Shown piece after piece: positions 6,492-12,635 of a DNA stretch of 12,635 nt (positions are counted from its first letter, which is position 1; the number at the start of each line of letters is the position of its first letter). The stretch is from positions 1 to 12,635 of the forward strand of contig USHI01000028.1 in NCBI GenBank assembly GCA_900554405.1, read 5' to 3'. The notes under the pieces were generated by a model. The model ran no database searches. It was not told the DNA's origin and saw only the letters and a program-made list of their open reading frames with translations. The translations under genes and the position numbers were made by a program. The DNA comes from an uncultured Eubacteriales bacterium. Its GTDB lineage: Bacteria; Bacillota; Clostridia; Oscillospirales; CAG-382.

Positions 6492-7444
6492 AAAGGATAA
6501 TATCCGCGCTCACCGCGCTTTTCTGCCTTGCTGCGCTGCTTTGCGGCTGCAGCGGCGACGGCACGGAAAGCAGCACGGCTGCCGAAAGCACATCTATACC
6601 CGTGCCGGAGCCCGAAAGCTCCGCACCGGAAAGCATTGAACCGAAGCCCGAAAGCTCCGAGCCCGAACCGGCTGTGCTTGTGGGCGAGATCATTCCCGCC
6701 GTGGCGGAAACGACCGTCTCGCACGGGTCGGAAACCGCATTCACCGCACAGGTTCTGCCGGAAAACGCGGCGGATAAAACACTTTTGTGGGAAAGCGACG
6801 ACGAATCCGTCGCTACCGTGGACAAAAGCGGTGTCGTGACGGCGGTCTCGCAGGGGAAATGCAGAATAACCGTCCGTTCTGCGGACGGGGGCGCGGTTTC
6901 GGATATCGCGCTTACCGTCGGTGCGCCCGGGCTTACCTACATACAGGGCATACTTGTCGTGAACAAGACATATTCACTCCCCGCCGATTATGATCCGGGT
7001 GTCGATCCGGAGGCAAAAGCGGCGCTGGATAAAATGTTCGACGATGCCGCAAAGGAGGGGATCAAGCTTTGGGTCGCCTCCGGTTACAGATCCTACTCGC
7101 ACCAGAATTCGCTTTACAACAATTATGTCGCGCGCGACGGTGTCGCCGCGGCGGACAGATATTCCGCGCGCCCCGGGCATTCCGAGCACCAAACGGGGCT
7201 TGCCTTTGATGTGAACCGGCTGGACATTTCCTTCGGTGAATCGCGCGAGGGGAAGTGGATATCCGAAAACGGCTGGAAATACGGATTTATCCTTCGGTAC
7301 ATGAAGGAAACCGAGGAGCTCACGGGATATATGTACGAGCCGTGGCATTACAGATATGTCGGAGTCGAAAGCGCCAAAAAAATATTTGACAGCGGCTTAA
7401 CGCTTGAGGAATATTTTGGCATAACCTCCTCCTACAGTGGCTGA
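6488..7444 (+). CDS. VanY-type D-Ala-D-Ala carboxypeptidase lipoprotein with Ig-like domain
   Basis: An extracellular, membrane-anchored peptidoglycan peptidase that should remove the terminal D-Ala from stem peptides. The signal peptide MKRIISALTALFCLAALLCG ends in a lipobox, with C21 as the lipidated residue. A Pro/Glu/Ser spacer (about 38-62) carries repeated PESS units. A bacterial Ig-like group 2 domain (about 66-146) has the typical WESDDESVATVDKSGVVTAV. The VanY peptidase domain (about 155-315) has SGYRS 198-202, HSEHQTGLAFD 231-241 and EPWHYR 284-289, giving zinc ligands H234, D241 and H287. The start at 6488 is preferred over an in-frame upstream ATG (6425) because it begins a clean signal peptide and has AAGGAG at 6472-6477. 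It overlaps rlmD by ATGA and ends the plus-strand block. Confidence 0.9.
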   Translation: MKRIISALTALFCLAALLCGCSGDGTESSTAAESTSIPVPEPESSAPESIEPKPESSEPEPAVLVGEIIPAVAETTVSHGSETAFTAQVLPENAADKTLLWESDDESVATVDKSGVVTAVSQGKCRITVRSADGGAVSDIALTVGAPGLTYIQGILVVNKTYSLPADYDPGVDPEAKAALDKMFDDAAKEGIKLWVASGYRSYSHQNSLYNNYVARDGVAAADRYSARPGHSEHQTGLAFDVNRLDISFGESREGKWISENGWKYGFILRYMKETEELTGYMYEPWHYRYVGVESAKKIFDSGLTLEEYFGITSSYSG

Positions 7445-7480
7445 TTGTATTTTATAATTAAAAAATAATTAAAAAAACTC

Positions 7481-7509
7481 TTGAAATTTCAACAGATATG
7501 TGTTAGAAT
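7481..7509 (+). promoter_or_regulatory. Promoter for tRNA-Ala
   Basis: A -35 box TTGAAA (7481-7486) and a -10 box TAGAAT (7504-7509) are separated by exactly 17 bases, in an AT-rich stretch. Transcription would start about 7516, some 10 bases before the mature tRNA. TTGAAATTTCAA (7481-7492) is also a perfect 12-base palindrome. The rest of the gap from 7445 is AT-rich and shows no clear terminator for the preceding gene. Confidence 0.75.
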
Positions 7510-7525
7510 AGTAATGTTCCGTTTT

Positions 7526-7601
7526 GGGGCATTAGCTCAGCTGGGAGAGCGCTACACTGGCAGTGTAGAGGTCAGCGGTTCGATCCCGCTATGCTCCACC
7601 A
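7526..7601 (+). tRNA. tRNA-Ala (anticodon GGC)
   Basis: The full cloverleaf can be drawn by eye. The acceptor arm GGGGCAT pairs with ATGCTCC and includes the G3:U70 wobble that is the main alanine identity element. The D arm has AGCTCAGCTGGGAGAGC. The anticodon arm is CTACA, loop CTGGCAG, TGTAG, giving anticodon GGC, which reads GCC codons. The T arm is AGCGG-TTCGATC-CCGCT. The CCA end is encoded, giving 76 bases in total. A near-consensus promoter lies just upstream and a strong terminator just downstream, so it is probably a single-gene unit. Confidence 0.97.
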
Positions 7602-7645
7602 AAGGTCTGCAAATCTCATTAAGGATTTGCAGACCTTTATTTTTT
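7601..7645 (+). terminator. Strong intrinsic terminator after tRNA-Ala
   Basis: AAAGGTCTGCAAATC (7601-7615) pairs perfectly with GATTTGCAGACCTTT (7624-7638), a 15-bp stem with an eight-base loop, followed by A and six T. The stem begins at the last A of the encoded CCA, so the tRNA 3' end and terminator abut with no spacer. Confidence 0.93.
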
Positions 7646-7674
7646 GCCGTTTGCTTTATTAACTAATAAAATAC

Positions 7675-7703
7675 TTGCAATATAAAATCAGCCGTTGTAT
7701 AAT
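7675..7703 (+). promoter_or_regulatory. Promoter for purA
   Basis: The -35 box TTGCAA (7675-7680) and perfect -10 box TATAAT (7698-7703) are 17 bases apart. Transcription would begin near 7710, leaving a leader of about 50 bases before purA. I see no PurR box or purine riboswitch fold in the leader. TTGCAA recurs at 7728-7733. The promoter probably also drives the genes downstream of purA. Confidence 0.78.
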
Positions 7704-7761
7704 AAAATGTAATTACCTTGTAAGTGATTGCAAATATATTAAAAAACGGGGTATATGAATT

Positions 7762-9039
7762 ATGGTTAAGGCTGTTGTAGGTGCAAACTGGGGCGACGAG
7801 GGCAAGGGTAAAATTACCGATATGTTAGCCGGAAACGCCGATTTTGTCGTTCGTTTTCAGGGCGGTGCCAACGCGGGTCACACTATAAAAAATAAGTACG
7901 GCAAGTTTGCGCTGCACACTCTGCCGTCGGGTGTTTTTAACGAGGGTGTTACAAACTGCATAGGCAACGGTGTTGCGCTTGATATTGACAAGCTGTTAGA
8001 GGAATATAACAGCATAGTTGAAAAGGGCGTTCCCGCACCTAAGCTTGTAATTTCCGAGCGCTGCCAGATGGTTATGCCGTATCACGTGCTTTTTGATGTT
8101 TACGAGGAGGAGCGCCTCGGCAAGGCAAGCTTCGGCTCCACAAAATCGGGCATCGCGCCGTTTTATTCGGATAAATACGCAAAAATAGGCTTTCAGGTGT
8201 GCGAACTTTTCGATGAAAAGGCGCTGAGAGAAAAGCTGGAGCGCGTGCTTGAGGTTAAAAACGTTTTAATTGAAAACCTCTACCATAAGGAAAAGCTTTC
8301 GGCGGACGATATTTTCAATAAAATGATGGAATGGAAAAAAGGCATTGCGCCTCTTGTAGGCGATGTTCGCAAAATGCTTTACGAGGCTGATAAAGCGGGT
8401 AAAACAATATTGCTTGAAGGGCAGCTCGGCACTATGAAGGATACCGACCACGGCATTTACCCCATGGTTACGTCTTCAAACACCTTGGCAGGCTACGGCG
8501 CAGTGGGCGCGGGTCTTCCACCCTACGCAATTAAAGAAATTTACACCGTTATAAAGGCTTATTCATCGGCAGTGGGCGCGGGCGCGTTTGTCAGCGAGAT
8601 ATTCGGGGACGAGGCGCAGCAGCTGCGCGACCACGGCGGCGACGGCGGCGAATACGGTGCTACCACGGGCAGGCCGCGCAGAATGGGCTGGTTTGACTGT
8701 GTAGCCACCAAATACGGCTGCGAGGTCCAGGGCACGACCCATGCAGTGCTTACGGTTGTTGACGCGCTTTCTTACCTTGATGAAATTAAGGTCTGCACCG
8801 GCTATGAAATTGACGGCAAGGTAACAAAGGACTTCCCTGTTACGGGTCTTCTTGAAAAGGCAAAGCCCGTGCTTACCACCCTGCCCGGCTGGAAATGCGA
8901 TATAACCGGAATTACCGAATATAACAAGCTGCCCGAAAACTGCCGCAAATATATTGAATTTATAGAGCAGGAAATTGGTTTTAAAATACATATGGTAAGC
9001 AACGGACCTGCGCGCGAAAACATTATTATTAAGGAATAA
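7762..9039 (+). CDS. purA: Adenylosuccinate synthase
   Basis: A cytoplasmic enzyme joining IMP and aspartate with GTP hydrolysis to form adenylosuccinate, the first committed step to AMP. The 425 residues match the usual family length. Motifs in order: the P-loop-like GDEGKGK at 11-17 with the catalytic Asp, NAGHT at 37-41 with the catalytic His, GSTKSGIAP, LLEGQLGTMKDTDHG, YPMVTSSN, TTGRPRR for the GTP/aspartate loop, and VSNGPAREN near the C-terminus. The ATG at 7762 is preceded by a weak CGGGG site, but the start agrees with the family. It has its own promoter. Codon use is more AT-rich than the genes left of the tRNA. The exoribonuclease gene follows after 14 bases. Confidence 0.97.
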   Translation: MVKAVVGANWGDEGKGKITDMLAGNADFVVRFQGGANAGHTIKNKYGKFALHTLPSGVFNEGVTNCIGNGVALDIDKLLEEYNSIVEKGVPAPKLVISERCQMVMPYHVLFDVYEEERLGKASFGSTKSGIAPFYSDKYAKIGFQVCELFDEKALREKLERVLEVKNVLIENLYHKEKLSADDIFNKMMEWKKGIAPLVGDVRKMLYEADKAGKTILLEGQLGTMKDTDHGIYPMVTSSNTLAGYGAVGAGLPPYAIKEIYTVIKAYSSAVGAGAFVSEIFGDEAQQLRDHGGDGGEYGATTGRPRRMGWFDCVATKYGCEVQGTTHAVLTVVDALSYLDEIKVCTGYEIDGKVTKDFPVTGLLEKAKPVLTTLPGWKCDITGITEYNKLPENCRKYIEFIEQEIGFKIHMVSNGPARENIIIKE

Positions 9040-9053
9040 TCAGGGAGAATACC

Positions 9054-10025
9054 ATGAATTTTACCCCAATTGACAATAACGGAACGGTAGACGGCTTTTG
9101 CCTTATAAAAAGTCTTGATAAAAAGACCTCATCAAAAGGCGATACATACCTTGATATGACCCTATCGGACGCGGGCGGCGAAATAAACGCAAAGCTTTGG
9201 CGGTATAACCCCGCAGCCCACGGCGAATATGAAATAAACGAGCTTGTGAAAATTCGCGGCGTAATTTCGCAGTACAACGGTAACGACCAGTTGAAAATTG
9301 ACCGCATACGCAAAATAACCCCCGAGGATAACGTTAAAATAGACGATTTTGTGAAATCCTCGGATTATTCGGGCGAGCAGATGTATGACGAACTGTACAG
9401 AATAGCCGACAGCTTTGAAGATAAAGAGCTTAAAGCGGTAGTTACCGCTATTTTAGCCGACAATCGCTTAGCGCTGCTTTACTGGCCTGCGGCGTTTAAG
9501 CTGCACCACGCCCTGCGCGGCGGGTTGCTTATGCATTCGTTATCAATAGTAAGGCTGGCAGAGGGCGTTTGCAAGGTCTACCCGTTTGTGGACAGGGAAC
9601 TTTTGCTTGCGGGCGCAATTTTGCACGATATTGCGAAGCTTTCGGAATTTACTGTTGCCGATACGGGAATTGCCACCGTCTACTCAAACGAGGGCAACCT
9701 GCTCGGTCACTTGGCAATGGGCGCTATGGTAATTGATAAATATGCGGAAAAGCTCGGTATAAGCCGCAAAACAGCAATGCTGCTTGAGCATATGGTGCTT
9801 TCTCACCACGGCGAGCCCGAGTTCGGCGCGGCGGTAAGACCTATGTTTATTGAGGCGGAGCTTTTAAGCGAGCTTGACCTTATGGATTCGCGTGTTTTTG
9901 AAATGCGCGAGGCGGTTGCCGCAACCAAGCCCGAGGATTTTTCATCGCGGCTTTGGGCGCTTGATAACCGCAAGCTTTTCAATCACTCCCGCACGGAGCT
10001 TGAAAACGGTGTTAAGCTGTTCTGA
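9054..10025 (+). CDS. yhaM: 3'-5' exoribonuclease YhaM-type (OB-fold plus HD domain)
   Basis: A predicted metal-dependent nuclease of the YhaM/CBF1 family, acting on RNA (and in B. subtilis also single-stranded DNA) from the 3' end. The N-terminal OB-fold (about 12-88) contains KGDTYLDMTLSDAGGEINAKLW, a nucleic-acid binding fold. The C-terminal HD domain (about 145-310) has H161, the H191-D192 pair in AGAILHDIAKL, H219, H246 and H251/H252 in EHMVLSHHGEPEFG, and a late Asp near 276. Length (323) is typical. An AGGGAG site at 9042-9047 sets the start, 14 bases after purA, so the two are probably co-transcribed. The paralogous group of HD-OB proteins includes members with unproven activity, so the substrate is inferred from family. 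Confidence 0.87.
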   Translation: MNFTPIDNNGTVDGFCLIKSLDKKTSSKGDTYLDMTLSDAGGEINAKLWRYNPAAHGEYEINELVKIRGVISQYNGNDQLKIDRIRKITPEDNVKIDDFVKSSDYSGEQMYDELYRIADSFEDKELKAVVTAILADNRLALLYWPAAFKLHHALRGGLLMHSLSIVRLAEGVCKVYPFVDRELLLAGAILHDIAKLSEFTVADTGIATVYSNEGNLLGHLAMGAMVIDKYAEKLGISRKTAMLLEHMVLSHHGEPEFGAAVRPMFIEAELLSELDLMDSRVFEMREAVAATKPEDFSSRLWALDNRKLFNHSRTELENGVKLF

Positions 10026-10079
10026 TAAAAGAACATAAAAAAGCACATAATATATTAAAAACGAAAGGAAGAATAAAAA

Positions 10080-10280
10080 ATGAAAATCACAAAGGATATG
10101 CTTATAGGCGAGGTACTTGATATTGACAGCAGCGCAGCTGAATATTTCTTTGAAATAGGCATGCATTGCCTGGGCTGCCCCGCTTCCCGCGGCGAAAGCA
10201 TTGAGCAGGCGTGCGAGGTTCACGGAACCGACTGCGACGCTTTGCTTGAAAAGCTTAACCGTCACTTTGAAAATAAATAA
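10080..10280 (+). CDS. DUF1858 domain protein, 66 aa
   Basis: A short soluble protein made almost entirely of one DUF1858 domain: MKITKDMLIGEVLD at the start, then a helical stretch leading to CLGCPAS (C30 and C33) and SIEQACEVHG. The CxxC motif suggests a redox or metal role, and related domains occur in hybrid-cluster-protein-associated disulfide reductases, but this small form is uncharacterised. A GAAAGGAAG site at 10062-10070 supports the start. Its TAA stop overlaps the next ATG (TAATG), so it is translationally coupled to trmK. The 54-base gap before it is AT-rich and has no clear terminator. Confidence 0.88.
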   Translation: MKITKDMLIGEVLDIDSSAAEYFFEIGMHCLGCPASRGESIEQACEVHGTDCDALLEKLNRHFENK

Positions 10281-10972
10281 TGGCGCTGAGTTTACGGCTC
10301 GCGCTTATCTCCGCCCTCGTGCCGCCCGGTGCGAGGGTGTGCGATATAGGGACAGATCACGGCTATTTACCCATTGAGCTTATAAAGCGCGGGGATATTA
10401 AAAGCGTTATTGCGACAGATATACGCGAAAAACCGCTTGCCAATGCCGAGAAAAACATTAAGGCGGCGGGCGTAGGCGGTATAACACTGCGCCTGTGCGA
10501 CGGGCTTGAGGGTATAGCGCAGGCTGAAGTTGATACTATAATAACAGCGGGTATGGGTGGCGGGGGTATAGCCTCAATACTGGCGCGTTCGCCCCTCCCC
10601 ACCGCCGCGCCCGCGCCGCTGCTTATTATGCAGCCCACCACCTCGCCCGAATTTTTAAGGCGTTTTTTATGCGAAAACGGCTTTGAAATTATAAGCGATA
10701 CCGCGCTCTGCGAAAACGCAAAGCTATATTCTGTAATTACGGCGCGGTATACGGGCAAAAAATACAGCTGCGGTGAAGAATTTTACTACTGCGGAAAGGT
10801 AGACACGCAAACAGAAGACGGCGCAAAATACATAGAAAAGCAATATTTGCGGCTTAAAAAATGCGCCGACGCGCTTGAAAACATTCCCGAAAAGCGGGAA
10901 GAATATAAGCGCCTTGCAGAAATTTCCGCCGCGCTTAAAAAGAAACTTACGGAGAACCGAAATGGCATTTGA
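10280..10972 (+). CDS. trmK: tRNA (adenine(22)-N1)-methyltransferase TrmK
   Basis: A SAM-dependent enzyme placing m1A at position 22 of tRNA, a modification found mainly in Firmicutes and other bacteria, acting in the cytoplasm. The Rossmann-fold motif DIGTDHGYLP is at 22-31, TDIREKPLANAEKNI at 46-60, the family signature AGMGGGGIASIL at 90-101, and the PTTSPEFLRRFL segment follows. The C-terminal third (about 170-225) is a charged coiled-coil-like region, as in B. subtilis TrmK. Length (230) is usual. The start overlaps the DUF1858 stop and the 3' end overlaps the rqcH start by 11 bases. In many Firmicutes the partner downstream is a Nif3-like gene, which is not here. Confidence 0.93.
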   Translation: MALSLRLALISALVPPGARVCDIGTDHGYLPIELIKRGDIKSVIATDIREKPLANAEKNIKAAGVGGITLRLCDGLEGIAQAEVDTIITAGMGGGGIASILARSPLPTAAPAPLLIMQPTTSPEFLRRFLCENGFEIISDTALCENAKLYSVITARYTGKKYSCGEEFYYCGKVDTQTEDGAKYIEKQYLRLKKCADALENIPEKREEYKRLAEISAALKKKLTENRNGI

Positions 10973-12635
10973 CGGAGCATTTTTACACAAAACGGTAGCG
11001 GAATTACAAGCTGCCGAAAATACGTTTGTAGATAAAATATACCAGCCCTCAAAGGACGAGCTGGTCTTTTTGCTGCGCAAAAGCGGATTTTGCAAAAAAC
11101 TCCTTATAAACGTGCGCCCGGGGGCTGCGCGTATTCAGTTCACCGAAACCAAATATGAAAACCCCGCCGTGCCGCCTATGTTTTGTATGCTTATACGTAA
11201 ATATCTCTCTTCGGCGCGGCTTTTAAGGGTCACCCAGCCCGGCTTTGAAAGAATAGCCGAGCTTACTTTTTCCTACACAAACGAAATGGGCGATATTGCC
11301 GAAATTCGCCTTGCGGCGGAGTTTATAGGCAACAAGACAAATATTGTGCTGATAAACGAAAACGGCAAAATAATTGACGCGCTGCGCCACTCAGATCCCG
11401 AAGCGGGCGGCAGAATGATACTGCCGGGCGCTGCCTACACCTACCCCGAGCGGAGGCACAAGCTCGATCCGCTGACCACCGATACAAAAGCAATTATCGA
11501 AGCCGCCGAAAAATCGGGCGGTGAGCTTTCCTCCGCGCTGCTCAACACGGTTGACGGCTTTTCGCCGCTGTTATGCCGCGAGGTTGCCTTTAAAGCCGAG
11601 CTTTCGGGCAGTCTTACCGCCGCGCTCGGCGGAATAATATCCGATTTAAAAAACAGCGGCACTCCCCTGCTGCTTATAAAAAGCGACGGCACACCGCAGG
11701 ATTTCTGCTTTACCGATATTTCGCAATACGGCAATTTGTTTGAGAAAAAGGTATTCGAAAGCTACTCGCAGCTGCTTGAAGAATTTTATTCAGCGCGCGA
11801 TACCGCTGACCGAATGAAGCACGCCGCGGGAGATATTGTAAAGCTTGTAAACAACCTGAAAGCGCGCACCGAAAAAAAACTTGCTTTGCGTATGCAGGAG
11901 CTTAAAAGCTGCGAAAACCGCGAGCAGCTGCGAATTTACGGCGAGCTTTTAAAGGCTAATCTTTACAAAGCCGTGGCGGGAGCAAATTTTATTGAGGTTG
12001 AGAATTACTACGACGATATGAAGCAGATTCGTATTCCGCTTGACCCCGCGCTCTCCCCGCAGAAAAACGCCGCGAAATATTTTAAGGACTATAAAAAAAG
12101 CCACACCGCCGAGCAGACCTTAACAGAGCTTACGCGGCGCGACGAACAGGAACTTATTTACTTTGACTCGGTGCTTGAAAGCATATCCCGCAGCAGCACC
12201 AAGGCAGAAATTTCCGAAATTCGCGAAGAGCTGACCGCGGGCGGGTATTTAAAAGCACCCGCGACTAAGCCGAAAAAAACGCAGGTGCCAGTGCTGCGGG
12301 AATATAAATCTGCCGAGGGGTACAGAATAATCGTAGGCAAAAACAACCGCCAGAACGACTATATTACCACCACACTTGCCGCCAAAAACGATTTGTGGTT
12401 TCATACCAAGAATATTCCCGGCTCGCATGTGGTTGTAATGTGCGGCGGCAAAGAGGTATCGGACGAAACGCTTATTTACGCCGCAACGCTTGCCGCCGAA
12501 AACTCGGGCGCTGCCGCGGGCGCGCAGGTGCCTGTTGATTACACGCCCGTAAAATTTGTTAAAAAGCCGAACGGCGCAAAGCCCGGAATGGTTATTTACA
12601 CTACAAACAAAACGCTTTACGTAACGCCGAACAAT
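10962..12635 (+). CDS. rqcH: Rqc2 homolog RqcH (NFACT family), 3' end missing
   Basis: RqcH binds stalled 50S subunits carrying nascent chains and recruits tRNA-Ala to add C-terminal alanine tails. The ATG at 10962 lies inside the end of trmK, with GGAG at 10951-10954, and the frame is open for 558 codons to the window edge. The N-terminal NFACT-N region (MAFDGAFLHK, RKYLSSARL, FIGNKTNIVLI) is followed by a helical, coiled-coil-rich middle (about 260-430). The NFACT-R domain has DLWFHTKNIPGSHVVV with H481 and P486-H489. The last residues (KTLYVTPNN) match where the family normally ends, so only about 5-20 residues are missing. The dyad known as D97-R98 in B. subtilis reads E96-R97 here. Older names include fibronectin-binding protein A-like. 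Confidence 0.93.
   Translation, partial: MAFDGAFLHKTVAELQAAENTFVDKIYQPSKDELVFLLRKSGFCKKLLINVRPGAARIQFTETKYENPAVPPMFCMLIRKYLSSARLLRVTQPGFERIAELTFSYTNEMGDIAEIRLAAEFIGNKTNIVLINENGKIIDALRHSDPEAGGRMILPGAAYTYPERRHKLDPLTTDTKAIIEAAEKSGGELSSALLNTVDGFSPLLCREVAFKAELSGSLTAALGGIISDLKNSGTPLLLIKSDGTPQDFCFTDISQYGNLFEKKVFESYSQLLEEFYSARDTADRMKHAAGDIVKLVNNLKARTEKKLALRMQELKSCENREQLRIYGELLKANLYKAVAGANFIEVENYYDDMKQIRIPLDPALSPQKNAAKYFKDYKKSHTAEQTLTELTRRDEQELIYFDSVLESISRSSTKAEISEIREELTAGGYLKAPATKPKKTQVPVLREYKSAEGYRIIVGKNNRQNDYITTTLAAKNDLWFHTKNIPGSHVVVMCGGKEVSDETLIYAATLAAENSGAAAGAQVPVDYTPVKFVKKPNGAKPGMVIYTTNKTLYVTPNN

Noticed and set aside
7481..7666. Open frame of 61 codons over the tRNA (contains GALAQLGERYTGSVEVSGS)
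   Set aside because: This is the well-known false protein produced by translating through a tRNA gene.
7704..7761. Purine riboswitch or PurR box upstream of purA
   Set aside because: The leader is only about 50 bases, and I could find neither the conserved riboswitch core nor a PurR-type CGAA box pair.
1..12635. CRISPR array, insertion sequence, phage or toxin-antitoxin system
   Set aside because: No regularly spaced repeats, transposase or integrase motifs, or phage structural genes are visible; the only tight small-gene set is the left-end cassette, which shows no toxin or antitoxin motif.

Overview
The window looks like chromosomal DNA of an anaerobic Gram-positive bacterium of the class Clostridia, probably an Oscillospirales-type gut lineage. 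This rests on strong AGGAGG-type ribosome binding sites, a lipoprotein-anchored VanY-type peptidase, a glycerol-3-phosphate dehydrogenase cluster of the clostridial/Thermotoga type (GlpA-like, GlpB-like, DUF1667), and Firmicutes-type YhaM, TrmK and RqcH. The genus is an inference.

Left end (1-623, minus strand): three tightly packed small genes, the last cut by the window edge. They look like a conserved but uncharacterised clostridial cassette of short helical proteins. A divergent small two-helix membrane protein of unknown function follows (681-1193).

Middle (1273-7444, plus strand): one tightly packed, probably co-transcribed block. It starts with an FAD-dependent GlpA-like dehydrogenase with a C-terminal [2Fe-2S] BFD-like domain, broken by a frameshift near 1760-1795. 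A GlpB-like FAD/NAD oxidoreductase (ATGA overlap) and a four-cysteine DUF1667 protein follow. After a 53-base gap come a Gfo/Idh/MocA-type oxidoreductase, an RlmD/RumA-type 23S rRNA uracil-5 methyltransferase (ATGA overlap) and a VanY-type D,D-carboxypeptidase lipoprotein with a bacterial Ig-like domain (ATGA overlap). The first three would together oxidise glycerol-3-phosphate or a similar substrate, if the first gene is functional.

Boundary (7445-7761): an AT-rich stretch carries a near-consensus promoter, tRNA-Ala(GGC) with an encoded CCA end, a 15-bp-stem intrinsic terminator, and a second near-consensus promoter for purA. Base composition and codon use change here, from GC-rich (about 60% in lines I counted by hand) to more AT-rich (about 40-50% in most lines counted). 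This could be an island boundary or a join between two genomes in a metagenome assembly.

Right part (7762-12635, plus strand): housekeeping genes: purA (purine synthesis), a YhaM-type OB-fold/HD 3'-5' exoribonuclease, a 66-residue DUF1858 protein, trmK (tRNA m1A22 methyltransferase) and rqcH (ribosome-associated quality control). The last three overlap or touch, and rqcH runs off the right end nearly complete. I see no CRISPR array, insertion sequence, riboswitch or clearly new multi-gene system. The most notable points are the broken dehydrogenase gene, the composition step, the uncharacterised left cassette and the DUF1858-trmK-rqcH coupling.
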